This document shows positions 1-6,093 of a stretch of 7,926 nucleotides of DNA, one piece after another. A program made the position numbers and the translations under genes. The first letter of the stretch is position 1, and each line of letters starts with the position of its first letter. The notes beneath the pieces are model-generated. The model made no database searches, was not told the origin of the DNA, and saw only the letters and a list, made by a program, of their open reading frames with translations. The DNA lies in assembly GCA_027296045.1 (NCBI GenBank), contig JAPUJS010000320.1, positions 1 through 7,926 on the forward strand, given 5' to 3'. The stretch comes from a bacterium (GTDB lineage Bacteria; Latescibacterota; UBA2968).

Positions 1-2
1 CA

Positions 3-71
3 CTGGCAGGCTTTGTGCGCAAAGGTCGGCTCAATCTCTACGCCGGGCGGGAGAGGATGGGGGTGGTTTGA
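3..71 (+). CDS. C-terminal end of an unidentified upstream gene (partial)
   Basis: A reading frame open from the left edge gives 22 residues starting LAGFVRKGRL and ending RERMGVV, then TGA at 69-71. Its third codon positions are mostly G or C, like the genes further right. The competing frame ending at 96 is rich in Trp and Cys and looks less natural. Too little is present to name a family. If real, it ends 76 bases before the zinc-ribbon gene, so both could share a transcript. Start lies outside the window. Confidence 0.35.
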   Translation: MAGFVRKGRLNLYAGRERMGVV

Positions 72-99
72 AAAAGCCTTTATGCATAAGGGATAAAAT
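68..99 (+). promoter_or_regulatory. Possible promoter of the zinc-ribbon gene with a dyad in its spacer
   Basis: TTGAAA at 68-73 resembles a -35 box and TAAAAT at 94-99 a -10 box, but the spacer is 20 bases, longer than the usual 17. A near-perfect palindrome (77-92, centred on TTATGCATAA at 80-89) sits inside that spacer. Long spacers with a central dyad are known for MerR-type activator sites; here that is only an analogy. The -35 box overlaps the stop codon of the upstream reading frame. The consensus of this organism is unknown, so confidence is low. Confidence 0.25.
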
Positions 100-115
100 G
101 GGTACCTTAGAGCAT

Positions 116-129
116 GTGAAAAATTTCAC
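116..129 (+). repeat. Short inverted repeat in the leader of the zinc-ribbon gene
   Basis: GTGAAA at 116-121 and TTTCAC at 124-129 are exact inverted copies separated by AA. The repeat ends five bases before the Shine-Dalgarno sequence of the zinc-ribbon gene. It could be an operator half-site pair. The two-base gap is too small for an RNA hairpin using every pair. It may also be chance in AT-rich DNA. Confidence 0.3.
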
Positions 130-133
130 CCCG

Positions 134-140
134 AAAGGAG
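134..140 (+). promoter_or_regulatory. Ribosome binding site of the zinc-ribbon gene
   Basis: AAAGGAG at 134-140 is a near-consensus Shine-Dalgarno sequence, seven bases before the ATG at 148. This fixes the start and shows that the small gene is real. Confidence 0.75.
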
Positions 141-147
141 CAAGGAT

Positions 148-369
148 ATGCCCATTTTTGAATATGTTTGTCAAGACTGCGACCATCCCTTTGAGACACT
201 GGTTCAGGGAAGTCAACAACCCGAGTGTCCTGCCTGTGGGAGCGCAAAGCTGGCCAAACAGTTTTCGGCCTTTGCCGTAAAGGCCGGCGGAGGGTCTTTG
301 GCCAGCGATTTCCCGCCTGCTTGTGCCACCTGTGGCGACCCACGAGGCCCAGGTGCTTGTCAATTGTAG
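148..369 (+). CDS. FmdB-family small zinc-ribbon protein
   Basis: This 73-residue protein starts MPIFEYVCQDC, the hallmark opening of the FmdB/CxxC_CxxC_SSSS putative regulatory family. Two CxxC knuckles (C8/C11 and C27/C30) should bind one zinc. The C-terminus holds another cluster (C59, C62, C71), also usual in longer members, after a flexible Gly-rich linker (residues 46-50). Length is normal for the family. The founding member was described as a putative regulator of a formamidase/amidase operon, but the general function is unknown, and no amidase gene is visible here. The start is supported by a strong Shine-Dalgarno sequence. A terminator directly downstream separates it from the ABC genes, so it is probably expressed alone or with the gene to its left. 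The family call is firm; its role is not. Confidence 0.9.
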   Translation: MPIFEYVCQDCDHPFETLVQGSQQPECPACGSAKLAKQFSAFAVKAGGGSLASDFPPACATCGDPRGPGACQL

Positions 370-379
370 GGCGCAGCGT

Positions 380-410
380 AAACCCCGAGTTTTCGGGGTT
401 TTCTTTTTTT
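380..410 (+). terminator. Rho-independent terminator after the zinc-ribbon gene
   Basis: A nine-base-pair stem (380-388 with 393-401, core AACCCCGA/TCGGGGTT) closes a four-base loop and is followed by a run of T broken by one C (401-410). It starts 11 bases after the TAG at 367-369. It should end transcription of the zinc-ribbon gene and insulate the ABC operon. Confidence 0.9.
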
Positions 411-541
411 AGCAAATTACAATATTTGAACAGATTTTCATTTTTTCATTTTTATAGGGTTATGCTGCACACAGGGAACAATATTTCAATAAATATGGTC
501 TAAAAACTAACTTACAGACACAAATCCAAAGGTCCAGAATT
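411..541 (+). promoter_or_regulatory. AT-rich leader, presumed promoter region of the ABC/RND operon
   Basis: These 131 bases between the terminator and the ATPase gene are much richer in A and T than the genes around them and show no convincing gene. They include TTGAAC at 426-431, a direct repeat of TTTTCATT (435-450) and a weak hairpin ATATTT-CAAT-AAATAT (481-496). No well-spaced pair of -35 and -10 boxes stands out. The position, just after a terminator and before a gene cluster, makes this the likely promoter. AAAGG at 528-532 is a moderate Shine-Dalgarno sequence nine bases before the ATG at 542. Confidence 0.45.
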
Positions 542-1441
542 ATGGAAATCAAGATTACCGGGTTGACCAAAATCTACAAAAAGGGTGCGCCGCCCGCCCT
601 GAAAGACGTTAATCTGACCATTCAACACGGTACGTTCGGGCTTTTGGGACCGAATGGGGCGGGTAAGACCACGCTTATCAAGATTTTGTCGACGCAGATG
701 GAGCCTTCTGCGGGCCAGGTCAAAATGGATGACTGGGATCTTTCGAAGGACCGTTCCGAAATCCGGCGTCGGATTGGGTATTTGCCGCAACACTTTGGGA
801 CCTATCCGACCCTGACGGGCTGGGAATTTATGGATTATATGGCCCGGTTGGCCGGCATCCACAACACGAAAATCCGTAAAGAACGTGTATCGGAAACCCT
901 GAACGATGTTGGGCTGTATGAAGATAGAGACCGTCGGTCCGGCACTTTTTCCGGGGGGATGATGCGCCGCCTGGGCATCGCGCAGGCCATTGTTGGAGAT
1001 CCGGAGTTTCTCATTGTAGATGAGCCCACTGTCGGGCTGGATCCAGAAGAGCGCATCCGCTTCCGTGGAATCCTGGGGCGGTTAGGCCGGGATCGGGCCA
1101 TTCTCATTTCCACACATATTGTGGGCGATATTTCGAGCACATGTGAAGTTGTCGCCGTTCTGGATTCCGGCAGACTGCTCTATCGGGGTTCCCCGGAAGA
1201 ATTCATCCATCAAGCCGACGGGAAGACCTGGCAGGTGCGGGTGGACGATAAGGGATTTGAAGCCATGGCAGAACAATACAAAGTCGTCACCATTGCTGTA
1301 GATGGCGATTTGATGGATCTCAGAATGGTGGGCGAGGGAACGCCACCTGGCGATGCAAAACCGGTGCCGCCCAATCTGGAAGATGCCTACGTCCATTTTA
1401 TGGACGAAGAAAATCTCACACCTGAGCTCTCGGAGGCCTAG
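542..1441 (+). CDS. ABC transporter ATP-binding protein (ABC-2 exporter type)
   Basis: This 299-residue cytoplasmic ATPase should power the permease encoded next to it. All nucleotide-binding motifs are present: Walker A GPNGAGKTT (36-44), Q-loop Gln83 in LPQHFG, signature FSGGM (136-140), Walker B FLIVDE (156-161) with catalytic Glu161, D-loop GLD (165-167) and switch His192. The signature differs from textbook LSGGQ, but SGGM followed by RRLGIAQA is usual in ATPases paired with ABC-2 permeases. Residues from about 225 to 299 form the C-terminal extension common in these ATPases. The start is supported by AAAGG nine bases upstream, and residues 1-20 fit the normal N-terminal strand. Stop TAG lies four bases before the permease start, and the GGAGG used by the permease is inside this gene, which suggests translational coupling. 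Substrate cannot be told from the ATPase. Confidence 0.95.
   Translation: MEIKITGLTKIYKKGAPPALKDVNLTIQHGTFGLLGPNGAGKTTLIKILSTQMEPSAGQVKMDDWDLSKDRSEIRRRIGYLPQHFGTYPTLTGWEFMDYMARLAGIHNTKIRKERVSETLNDVGLYEDRDRRSGTFSGGMMRRLGIAQAIVGDPEFLIVDEPTVGLDPEERIRFRGILGRLGRDRAILISTHIVGDISSTCEVVAVLDSGRLLYRGSPEEFIHQADGKTWQVRVDDKGFEAMAEQYKVVTIAVDGDLMDLRMVGEGTPPGDAKPVPPNLEDAYVHFMDEENLTPELSEA
1432..1436 (+). promoter_or_regulatory. Ribosome binding site deciding the start of the fused permease
   Basis: GGAGG lies inside the end of the ATPase gene, nine bases before ATG 1446. It favours ATG 1446 over ATG 1455 (18 bases away). It also rules against the more upstream ATG at 1353, which would overlap the ATPase by about 90 bases and give an unnatural N-terminus. 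Confidence 0.7.
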
Positions 1442-1445
1442 CCTA

Positions 1446-4400
1446 ATGTTGTCTATGATTTCCAATATTCTGGGGGTTGCCCGATACGAGCGAAAAATGC
1501 TGATCCGGACGACCAAATTTCGAATCCTGGGTGGACTGGGGGTTCTGATCCCCATTTTGATCGGCGGGGCCCTGGCCATTGCCGAGGCCAATGGCGTGGA
1601 GTTGCCCTCTATCTCGGGGTTAAGCGCCTATTTGCCTTTTTACATCTATAGCTATCTCCAGACGGTGGTCATCGCCTTTATTGTGGGCGATTTTCGAGCG
1701 GCAGACGAACGGGCCAATATCTATGAAGTTATCGCAGCCAGGCCGCTGACGACTGCCGAATTGGTGGCAGGGAAATACCTGGGCGTCGTGGGTGCTCTGG
1801 TCACGCTGACGCTGGGAATCCTGGTGGTGACCGTGGGCATTCAGGCGGCGAAGATCAGCATTACCGGTGCCCCATTTACCCTGAAGCCCTACCTCATTTA
1901 TATGTTTTTGATGAATCTGCCGGCCCTGATTTATATGTCTGCCGTCACCTTTTTCCTGGGTTCGCTGCTGCGCAGACAAACGGCTGTTGCCCTGGTGGTG
2001 ATTGCCTATGCGATGTCGGTACTCTTTTTTCTGGGCAGCCGGTACGGTGGGATCTATGATTTCGGGGCGTTTTTTGCCCCTCTTTTTTATTCGGATCTGA
2101 TGGGGTTGGGGGATATAACCCGGGTGGTGGACCAGCGCCTATTTTACCTGGCCCTGGCATTGTGCTTTTTCGGATTGTCCATCGAGCGCTATCCCCGGCT
2201 TTCGCAGTCGCGGGTCTGGACCTGGATGGGGCGGGGCCTGGCGATTGTGGGGCTTGGGCTGGCCTATGGTCTCTATGATCATATGGAACGCCAGGATCTG
2301 GAGAGCCGAATCTATCGGAAGGATTTGCTGGCCACTCAAACCCGGTATGCCGACCGTCCTTTAGCTGAAATCACACACTACGACTTGCAGGTAGACCTGA
2401 TGCAAGATGGTGTTCCGTTAAAGGGCACGGCCAAACTGCAATTGAAGAACTCCCACGAAGCACCCCTCGATACCCTGATCTTTTCCTTGAATCCGGGGCT
2501 GGTTCTGAAAGCCCTTCGGGGAGAAAATGGAGAAGAGATTCCCGTGGTCCGGGAGGAGTCCGTGATCAAGGCGGTTCCGCCTGCGGTCCTGGCACCCGGG
2601 GCTGAGACGCATCTGACGTTTTTTTATGAAGGAGATATCGATCGGGATGGGTTTGATCTGAAGCGGACCAATCGGAACGCTCGGCTGAAAAAGAACTCCC
2701 GCAATGGCCCGCCGATGCGCAAAGGCGATCTGACGGCCTGGATTCGGGAAAATACGGCATTCTTGCCACCTCGCAGTCGGTGGTATCCGGTCACAGGTGT
2801 GGACTACGGATACGGGGAAGAAGGCCGCCCACAGTCGTTTGCCACAGCAAGTATTGCGGTGTCGGCTCCGGCTGGGTTGGAAGTGATTACGCAGGGAAAA
2901 CCCGAGCATAAGGAACAGGCCTCCGGCAGATTTCAGGGACGCTGGAAGGTGGAAACCCCCGTGCCGGTATTTTCACTCAATGCGGGCAACTATCAGGTGT
3001 ATAAAAAGCAGATTTATGGGATCGAATGTGCCATTTATGTGCATCCTTCCCACAAGCGGCAGGTGGAGTTTTTTGCCGATGCCGAAGAACAGGTGGCCGA
3101 AGCCCTCGAGCAGTTGCTGGACGCGGTGGTGAACGAATCGACCATGCCCTATCCCTATGGCCAATTGTCAGTTGTCGAAGTACCTTTCCAGGTGCAGTGG
3201 TATTATGAAGGGTGGGAAGAGACGGGCAGTCTCACACAACCCGGGGTGTTGATGATCGAAGAGGATGTTTTACTCGAACGGCGCTTCAACCGTGATTTCA
3301 AGCGATTTCAGCAACGATCTCGGGGCAATCGAGATCCGAGTCAGATTAAGAAAGATCTGTTGGTACGGGCCATCTTTGATGTGTTCTTCAGCGCAGAGGG
3401 GCGCCGTGGCGGGCTTTACAGGAGTCCGGTGGTGCAACTGTGGTCTTTTAACCGCAATTTTCAGGGCGAACACCATTCTCTGATGAAACGGGGGCTGCCG
3501 CTTTATCTGCAGGAAGATTTACGAAATGACCTGCAATCTGCGCTCTTCTCACGAGGGGGCGGTCGAGGCGGATTTCGAGGCCGCGGTCGGGGCGGTTTTG
3601 GCAGAAGCACCCAGACGTCCAGCGTGGCCTGGGATACCCTGGTGGCCAAGATGAAGCAGCGGTCGTTTGCCGATTTAGACCCCGAAGAAGAATCCAGGCT
3701 CTACCGGCAGGTGCTGGATGCCAAGGGCCCAGCCATGTTCAAGATGATGGAAGCCGTGATGGGAGAGACGCAGTTTCGTGGGCTGATGCAGGATATGGAA
3801 GAGGACTACAAATATAAGGATGTCACATTCGAGGCGTTTGAAAAGGCTGCGGTGGGCGATACGACGCAGAACGATGAAAAGAAGAAATTGCAGCGACTGG
3901 TCCACGATTGGGTCTACAGCACGGAAGTGCCGGGCTATACGCTGACACGGGTGATTGCCAACAAAGTCGACGATGGGTTCGGGTTGGTGGTCTACCAGTT
4001 GATTGTGCGCATCCGAAACGGCGAACCGGGCAGGGGGTTTGTACAGATCAGCGCGATGGGGCGGGGGGATGAGGCCGTCAAAGGGGTGGAGATTGAGGGA
4101 GGCCAGGAGGTCGAGGTCTCGATGATCCTGTTTGACAGGCCGTTCCGGGTGATGGTAGAGCCGTTTTTTGCCCGAAACCGCCGTCCTCTCATGTCTCCTG
4201 TCCATGTGCCGGACAAGGTGACAGAAGGGTTTCCAGAACCCTATGTGCGGGAAGTTTCTGAAGCAGATGTTAGCACCACAGAACTGATTGTAGACAACGA
4301 CGACGAAGGATTTTTTATGCCCGTGCGAAGGGTGCGCCGTTTCTTGCGTCCCGAACTACAGGGTGGAAACTGGCGGGAGCAGCCGATGCCGATGGCCTTT

Positions 4401-4910
4401 GGGCGCTATGAAACCAATTTCCGCCGCAAACCTCCCGGAGACGGCGCACAGCCTGCACTCTGGAAAACGCCAATCCCCCACACGGGAGAATACGATGTCG
4501 CCTATTATTTTATCGATCCGCGCATGGCCAGGCGTTTCAGTATTGCCTCGTCGTTTCAACTTGCGGTATTTCACGGTGGGAAAGTAGATACCCTGGAAAT
4601 GGTTCGCGAGCAATTGAAGGGCGGATGGAACCTGCTGGGGCGGTTCCATTTTGAAGCTGGGGAAGAAGCCATTGTAGAACTTTCCGACCTGGCAAGCGGC
4701 CACCTGTATGCCGACGCGATCCGCTGGCGCTATTTTGACCCCGACAACCCCCAGGAGGAATATGAAATGCCGTCCTGGAATTTTGGTGGCCGTGGTGGCC
4801 GTGGTGGCCGTGGTGGCCCTGGAGGCGGGAATCGGGGTGGTGGCCGAGGACCTGGAGGTGACCGAGGAGGGGGAGGCGGTTTTGGCGGTTTTGGTGGTGG
4901 GAGACGTTGA
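1446..4910 (+). CDS. ABC-2 permease fused to degenerate M1 peptidase-like and golvesin-like domains, with RGG tail
   Basis: An 1154-residue membrane protein, the likely partner of the preceding ATPase. Residues 1-280 are an ABC-2 permease: a basic N-terminal helix, then about seven hydrophobic segments near 28-46, 64-82, 112-132, 149-173, 178-197, 231-246 and 260-277. Seven segments with the N-terminus inside would put the rest in the periplasm (inference). Residues 305-820 follow the M1 aminopeptidase fold, as in known ABC-2/M1 fusions: N-terminal beta domain starting ITHYDLQVDL, a FLPPRSRWYPV motif (439-449), and a helical end (KGPAMFKMMEAVMGE, 760-774). The expected HExxH reads RAIFDVFF (641-648), the third ligand Glu is Arg682 and the catalytic Tyr is Asp758, so peptidase activity is unlikely. 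Residues 823-920 look like the usual beta domain after it. Residues 944-1098 resemble the golvesin C-terminal domain. RGG-rich stretches occur at 703-720 and 1114-1154. Fold calls are from motif memory; substrate unknown. Confidence 0.85.
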   Translation: MLSMISNILGVARYERKMLIRTTKFRILGGLGVLIPILIGGALAIAEANGVELPSISGLSAYLPFYIYSYLQTVVIAFIVGDFRAADERANIYEVIAARPLTTAELVAGKYLGVVGALVTLTLGILVVTVGIQAAKISITGAPFTLKPYLIYMFLMNLPALIYMSAVTFFLGSLLRRQTAVALVVIAYAMSVLFFLGSRYGGIYDFGAFFAPLFYSDLMGLGDITRVVDQRLFYLALALCFFGLSIERYPRLSQSRVWTWMGRGLAIVGLGLAYGLYDHMERQDLESRIYRKDLLATQTRYADRPLAEITHYDLQVDLMQDGVPLKGTAKLQLKNSHEAPLDTLIFSLNPGLVLKALRGENGEEIPVVREESVIKAVPPAVLAPGAETHLTFFYEGDIDRDGFDLKRTNRNARLKKNSRNGPPMRKGDLTAWIRENTAFLPPRSRWYPVTGVDYGYGEEGRPQSFATASIAVSAPAGLEVITQGKPEHKEQASGRFQGRWKVETPVPVFSLNAGNYQVYKKQIYGIECAIYVHPSHKRQVEFFADAEEQVAEALEQLLDAVVNESTMPYPYGQLSVVEVPFQVQWYYEGWEETGSLTQPGVLMIEEDVLLERRFNRDFKRFQQRSRGNRDPSQIKKDLLVRAIFDVFFSAEGRRGGLYRSPVVQLWSFNRNFQGEHHSLMKRGLPLYLQEDLRNDLQSALFSRGGGRGGFRGRGRGGFGRSTQTSSVAWDTLVAKMKQRSFADLDPEEESRLYRQVLDAKGPAMFKMMEAVMGETQFRGLMQDMEEDYKYKDVTFEAFEKAAVGDTTQNDEKKKLQRLVHDWVYSTEVPGYTLTRVIANKVDDGFGLVVYQLIVRIRNGEPGRGFVQISAMGRGDEAVKGVEIEGGQEVEVSMILFDRPFRVMVEPFFARNRRPLMSPVHVPDKVTEGFPEPYVREVSEADVSTTELIVDNDDEGFFMPVRRVRRFLRPELQGGNWREQPMPMAFGRYETNFRRKPPGDGAQPALWKTPIPHTGEYDVAYYFIDPRMARRFSIASSFQLAVFHGGKVDTLEMVREQLKGGWNLLGRFHFEAGEEAIVELSDLASGHLYADAIRWRYFDPDNPQEEYEMPSWNFGGRGGRGGRGGPGGGNRGGGRGPGGDRGGGGGFGGFGGGRR
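2358..3935 (+). other. Region coding for the M1 aminopeptidase-like domain, zinc site lost
   Basis: Residues about 305-830 of the fused permease. Landmarks of the M1 fold are in the right order: N-terminal beta saddle with LKNSHEAPLDTLIFSLNPG (334-352), the FLPPRSRWYPV turn, the strand LSVVEVPFQ (574-582) before the substrate-edge segment, and the helical segment around 745-800. At the spots where M1 enzymes hold zinc and the catalytic residues, this protein has R641/A642/D645 for H/E/H, R682 for Glu and D758 for Tyr. No HExxH exists anywhere else in the protein. Boundaries are approximate. Confidence 0.7.
3552..3605 (+). repeat. Internal RGG-box coding segment
   Basis: Residues 703-720 of the fused permease read as a run of Arg-Gly-Gly and Phe-Arg-Gly units (RGGGRGGFRGRGRGGFGR). 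The segment lies between the second degenerate zinc-ligand region and the helical C-terminal part of the M1-like region. It is probably a disordered loop. Its composition matches the C-terminal tail of the same protein. Confidence 0.7.
4275..4739 (+). other. Region coding for a golvesin C-terminal-like beta domain
   Basis: Residues about 944-1098 of the fused permease. The pattern TELIVDNDDEGF, then GEYDVAYYFID, then GGWNLLGRFHFEAG, then ELSDLASGHLYADAIRW is the typical order of the golvesin C-terminal-like (xanthan lyase CBM-like) domain. That domain is found at the ends of secreted and surface proteins and is thought to bind carbohydrate or cell-surface material. Its presence supports an extracytoplasmic position of the C-terminal half. 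Identification is by pattern memory, not by a search. Confidence 0.65.
4785..4818 (+). repeat. Nine-base tandem repeat (GGTGGCCGT) coding GGR units
   Basis: Three exact copies of GGTGGCCGT (4785-4793, 4794-4802, 4803-4811) and seven bases of a fourth. Each copy codes Gly-Gly-Arg, in frame, and opens the RGG tail of the fused permease. Such a unit can expand or shrink by replication slippage without breaking the frame. The tail then continues to the stop at 4908-4910 with irregular Gly/Arg/Phe codons. Confidence 0.85.
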
Positions 4911-4960
4911 GCAATCTATATTCCTTGTTATCCGTGGTTCGTTTGAGAGAGGGATTGGTT

Positions 4961-6058
4961 TTGAACACCTTAAAAAGATATACCGGGCACTTTCTGGGAT
5001 TGTTGATCTTGCTCACCGGATGTAGTCGGGAGACCGAACAACGCACAGTGGACCTGACGGTTCCGGTGTCTGTGGCCCCTGTCGAAGAAGGCTCCATTGA
5101 GTCTCATGTTTCGGCAACAGGCACGCTGCGACCTGTACGAGAGGCACAGGTGATTACGGACATTCGCGGAGATCTGGATTTTGTTTCTACAAATGGGTTG
5201 GGCAGGCTGGTCGAAGGGTCCAAGGTCAAAAAGGGACAGGTTGTTGCGCGTTTGAAAAACAGGGAATTTGTGGTGGGGGTCCGTTTGGAACCGAAGAAAC
5301 TGGCCCGGAAAACGGCACAGAAGGTGCTCAGAGATCAGGAAACCCTGTTCAGCCGGGGTTTGAATTCTGAGACGGAGGTGGACAATGCCAGGAAGACTTT
5401 TGTCGATGCAGACGCCAACTACCAGGATGCCCTGATCCAGATTGAAAAGGTTCGGATTCGCGCCCCAATCGACGGGTTTGTGACCGGGCTTACAGATATT
5501 ACCGAAGGCACGCTCGTCAATGCCAATACGGTTCTGGCCAGCATTATGGACTACAGCGAGGTCCTGGTCGATCTCAAGATCCCCAACTCGCAGATTGCCA
5601 GTGTGCAGATCGGGCAGACGGTCCGGGTGTTCAACTATGCCCTGCCGGACAATAACTTTGAAGGCCAGATCAGCGAAATCGATCCTGCTCTGGATCCGAT
5701 AACCCGGACGTTTCAGGTTGTCGCAAGGGTCGCAAACCCGGACCTTCTGCTGAGGCCCGGGATGTTTATCAAGGCCGAAATTGTCACACAGGCCAGGAAC
5801 AATGTGGTGTTGATCGACAGAAAACTGGTATTGAGGCGTCGAAACCAGAAGGTAGTCTTTATCGAAGAAGAAGGCCGCGCCCAGATGAGAGAAGTGGAAA
5901 CCGGGCTGGAAGACAAGGATCGGGTGGAAATTGTCTCCGGGCTGGATCCGGGAGAACGATTGATTACCAGCAATTATGAAACCCTTCGTCCCAGAACCAG
6001 GGTGCGTGTGACCGAGGTCAGTGAGTCGGGCCGGGGCGGCGGTCGCGGTGGCCGATAA
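4961..6058 (+). CDS. RND efflux periplasmic adaptor (membrane fusion protein), lipoprotein
   Basis: A 365-residue HlyD/AcrA-type adaptor that should link the RND pump encoded next to an outer-membrane channel. The N-terminus (MNTLKRYTGHFLGLLILLTGC) is a lipoprotein signal with lipobox LTGC, so Cys21 would be lipidated. Then come the first lipoyl half (about 55-103), a short alpha-hairpin (about 105-162), the second lipoyl half (VRIRAPIDGFVTG, 164-176), a beta-barrel (about 198-275, with DPITRTFQVVARV and LRPGMFIKAEI) and a membrane-proximal domain (to about 352). The tail (357-365) is GRGGGRGGR. No ATG is available. TTG 4961 is chosen because it gives a normal signal length and has AGAGAGGG (4946-4953) seven bases upstream. 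TTG 4907 is possible and would overlap the preceding stop by two bases, but it adds 18 residues before the signal. The gene lies 50 bases after the fused permease and 35 before the pump gene. Confidence 0.9.
   Translation: MNTLKRYTGHFLGLLILLTGCSRETEQRTVDLTVPVSVAPVEEGSIESHVSATGTLRPVREAQVITDIRGDLDFVSTNGLGRLVEGSKVKKGQVVARLKNREFVVGVRLEPKKLARKTAQKVLRDQETLFSRGLNSETEVDNARKTFVDADANYQDALIQIEKVRIRAPIDGFVTGLTDITEGTLVNANTVLASIMDYSEVLVDLKIPNSQIASVQIGQTVRVFNYALPDNNFEGQISEIDPALDPITRTFQVVARVANPDLLLRPGMFIKAEIVTQARNNVVLIDRKLVLRRRNQKVVFIEEEGRAQMREVETGLEDKDRVEIVSGLDPGERLITSNYETLRPRTRVRVTEVSESGRGGGRGGR
6029..6055 (+). repeat. RGG tail of the adaptor
   Basis: The last nine residues, GRGGGRGGR, follow the normal end of the adaptor fold. 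They match in composition the much longer tail of the fused permease encoded just upstream. The codons used differ from the GGTGGCCGT repeat there, so this is not a simple copy. Confidence 0.6.
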
Positions 6059-6093
6059 TAGCGAAACGTTTGAAAGACAAACCTGAGTTTCTT

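Noticed and set aside
481..496. Hairpin in the ABC leader as a terminator or riboswitch
   Set aside because: The stem is six A/T pairs only, with no following T run and no conserved riboswitch features.
677..964. ABC signature FSGGM as a possible defect
   Set aside because: SGGM followed by RRLGIAQA is common in ATPases that pair with ABC-2 permeases, and all other motifs are intact.
1353..1445. Upstream extension of the fused permease to ATG 1353
   Set aside because: It would overlap the ATPase gene by about 90 bases, lacks a Shine-Dalgarno sequence and yields a polar, atypical N-terminus. ATG 1446 has GGAGG nine bases upstream.
3675..4205. Minus-strand open frame of 176 codons inside the fused permease gene
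   Set aside because: It lies wholly opposite a well-supported coding region, shows no recognisable motif and is rich in His and Arg, as is typical of antisense shadows in GC-rich genes.
4785..4907. CRISPR-like or mobile-element repeat
   Set aside because: The repeat is nine bases, in frame, without spacers or flanking transposase genes; it is a coding repeat. No transposase, integrase, tRNA or rRNA was seen anywhere in the window.
4537..5097. Minus-strand open frame of 186 codons spanning the permease and adaptor junction
   Set aside because: Its His-Gly-rich stretch is just the reverse reading of the GGTGGCCGT repeat, and it crosses two real genes.
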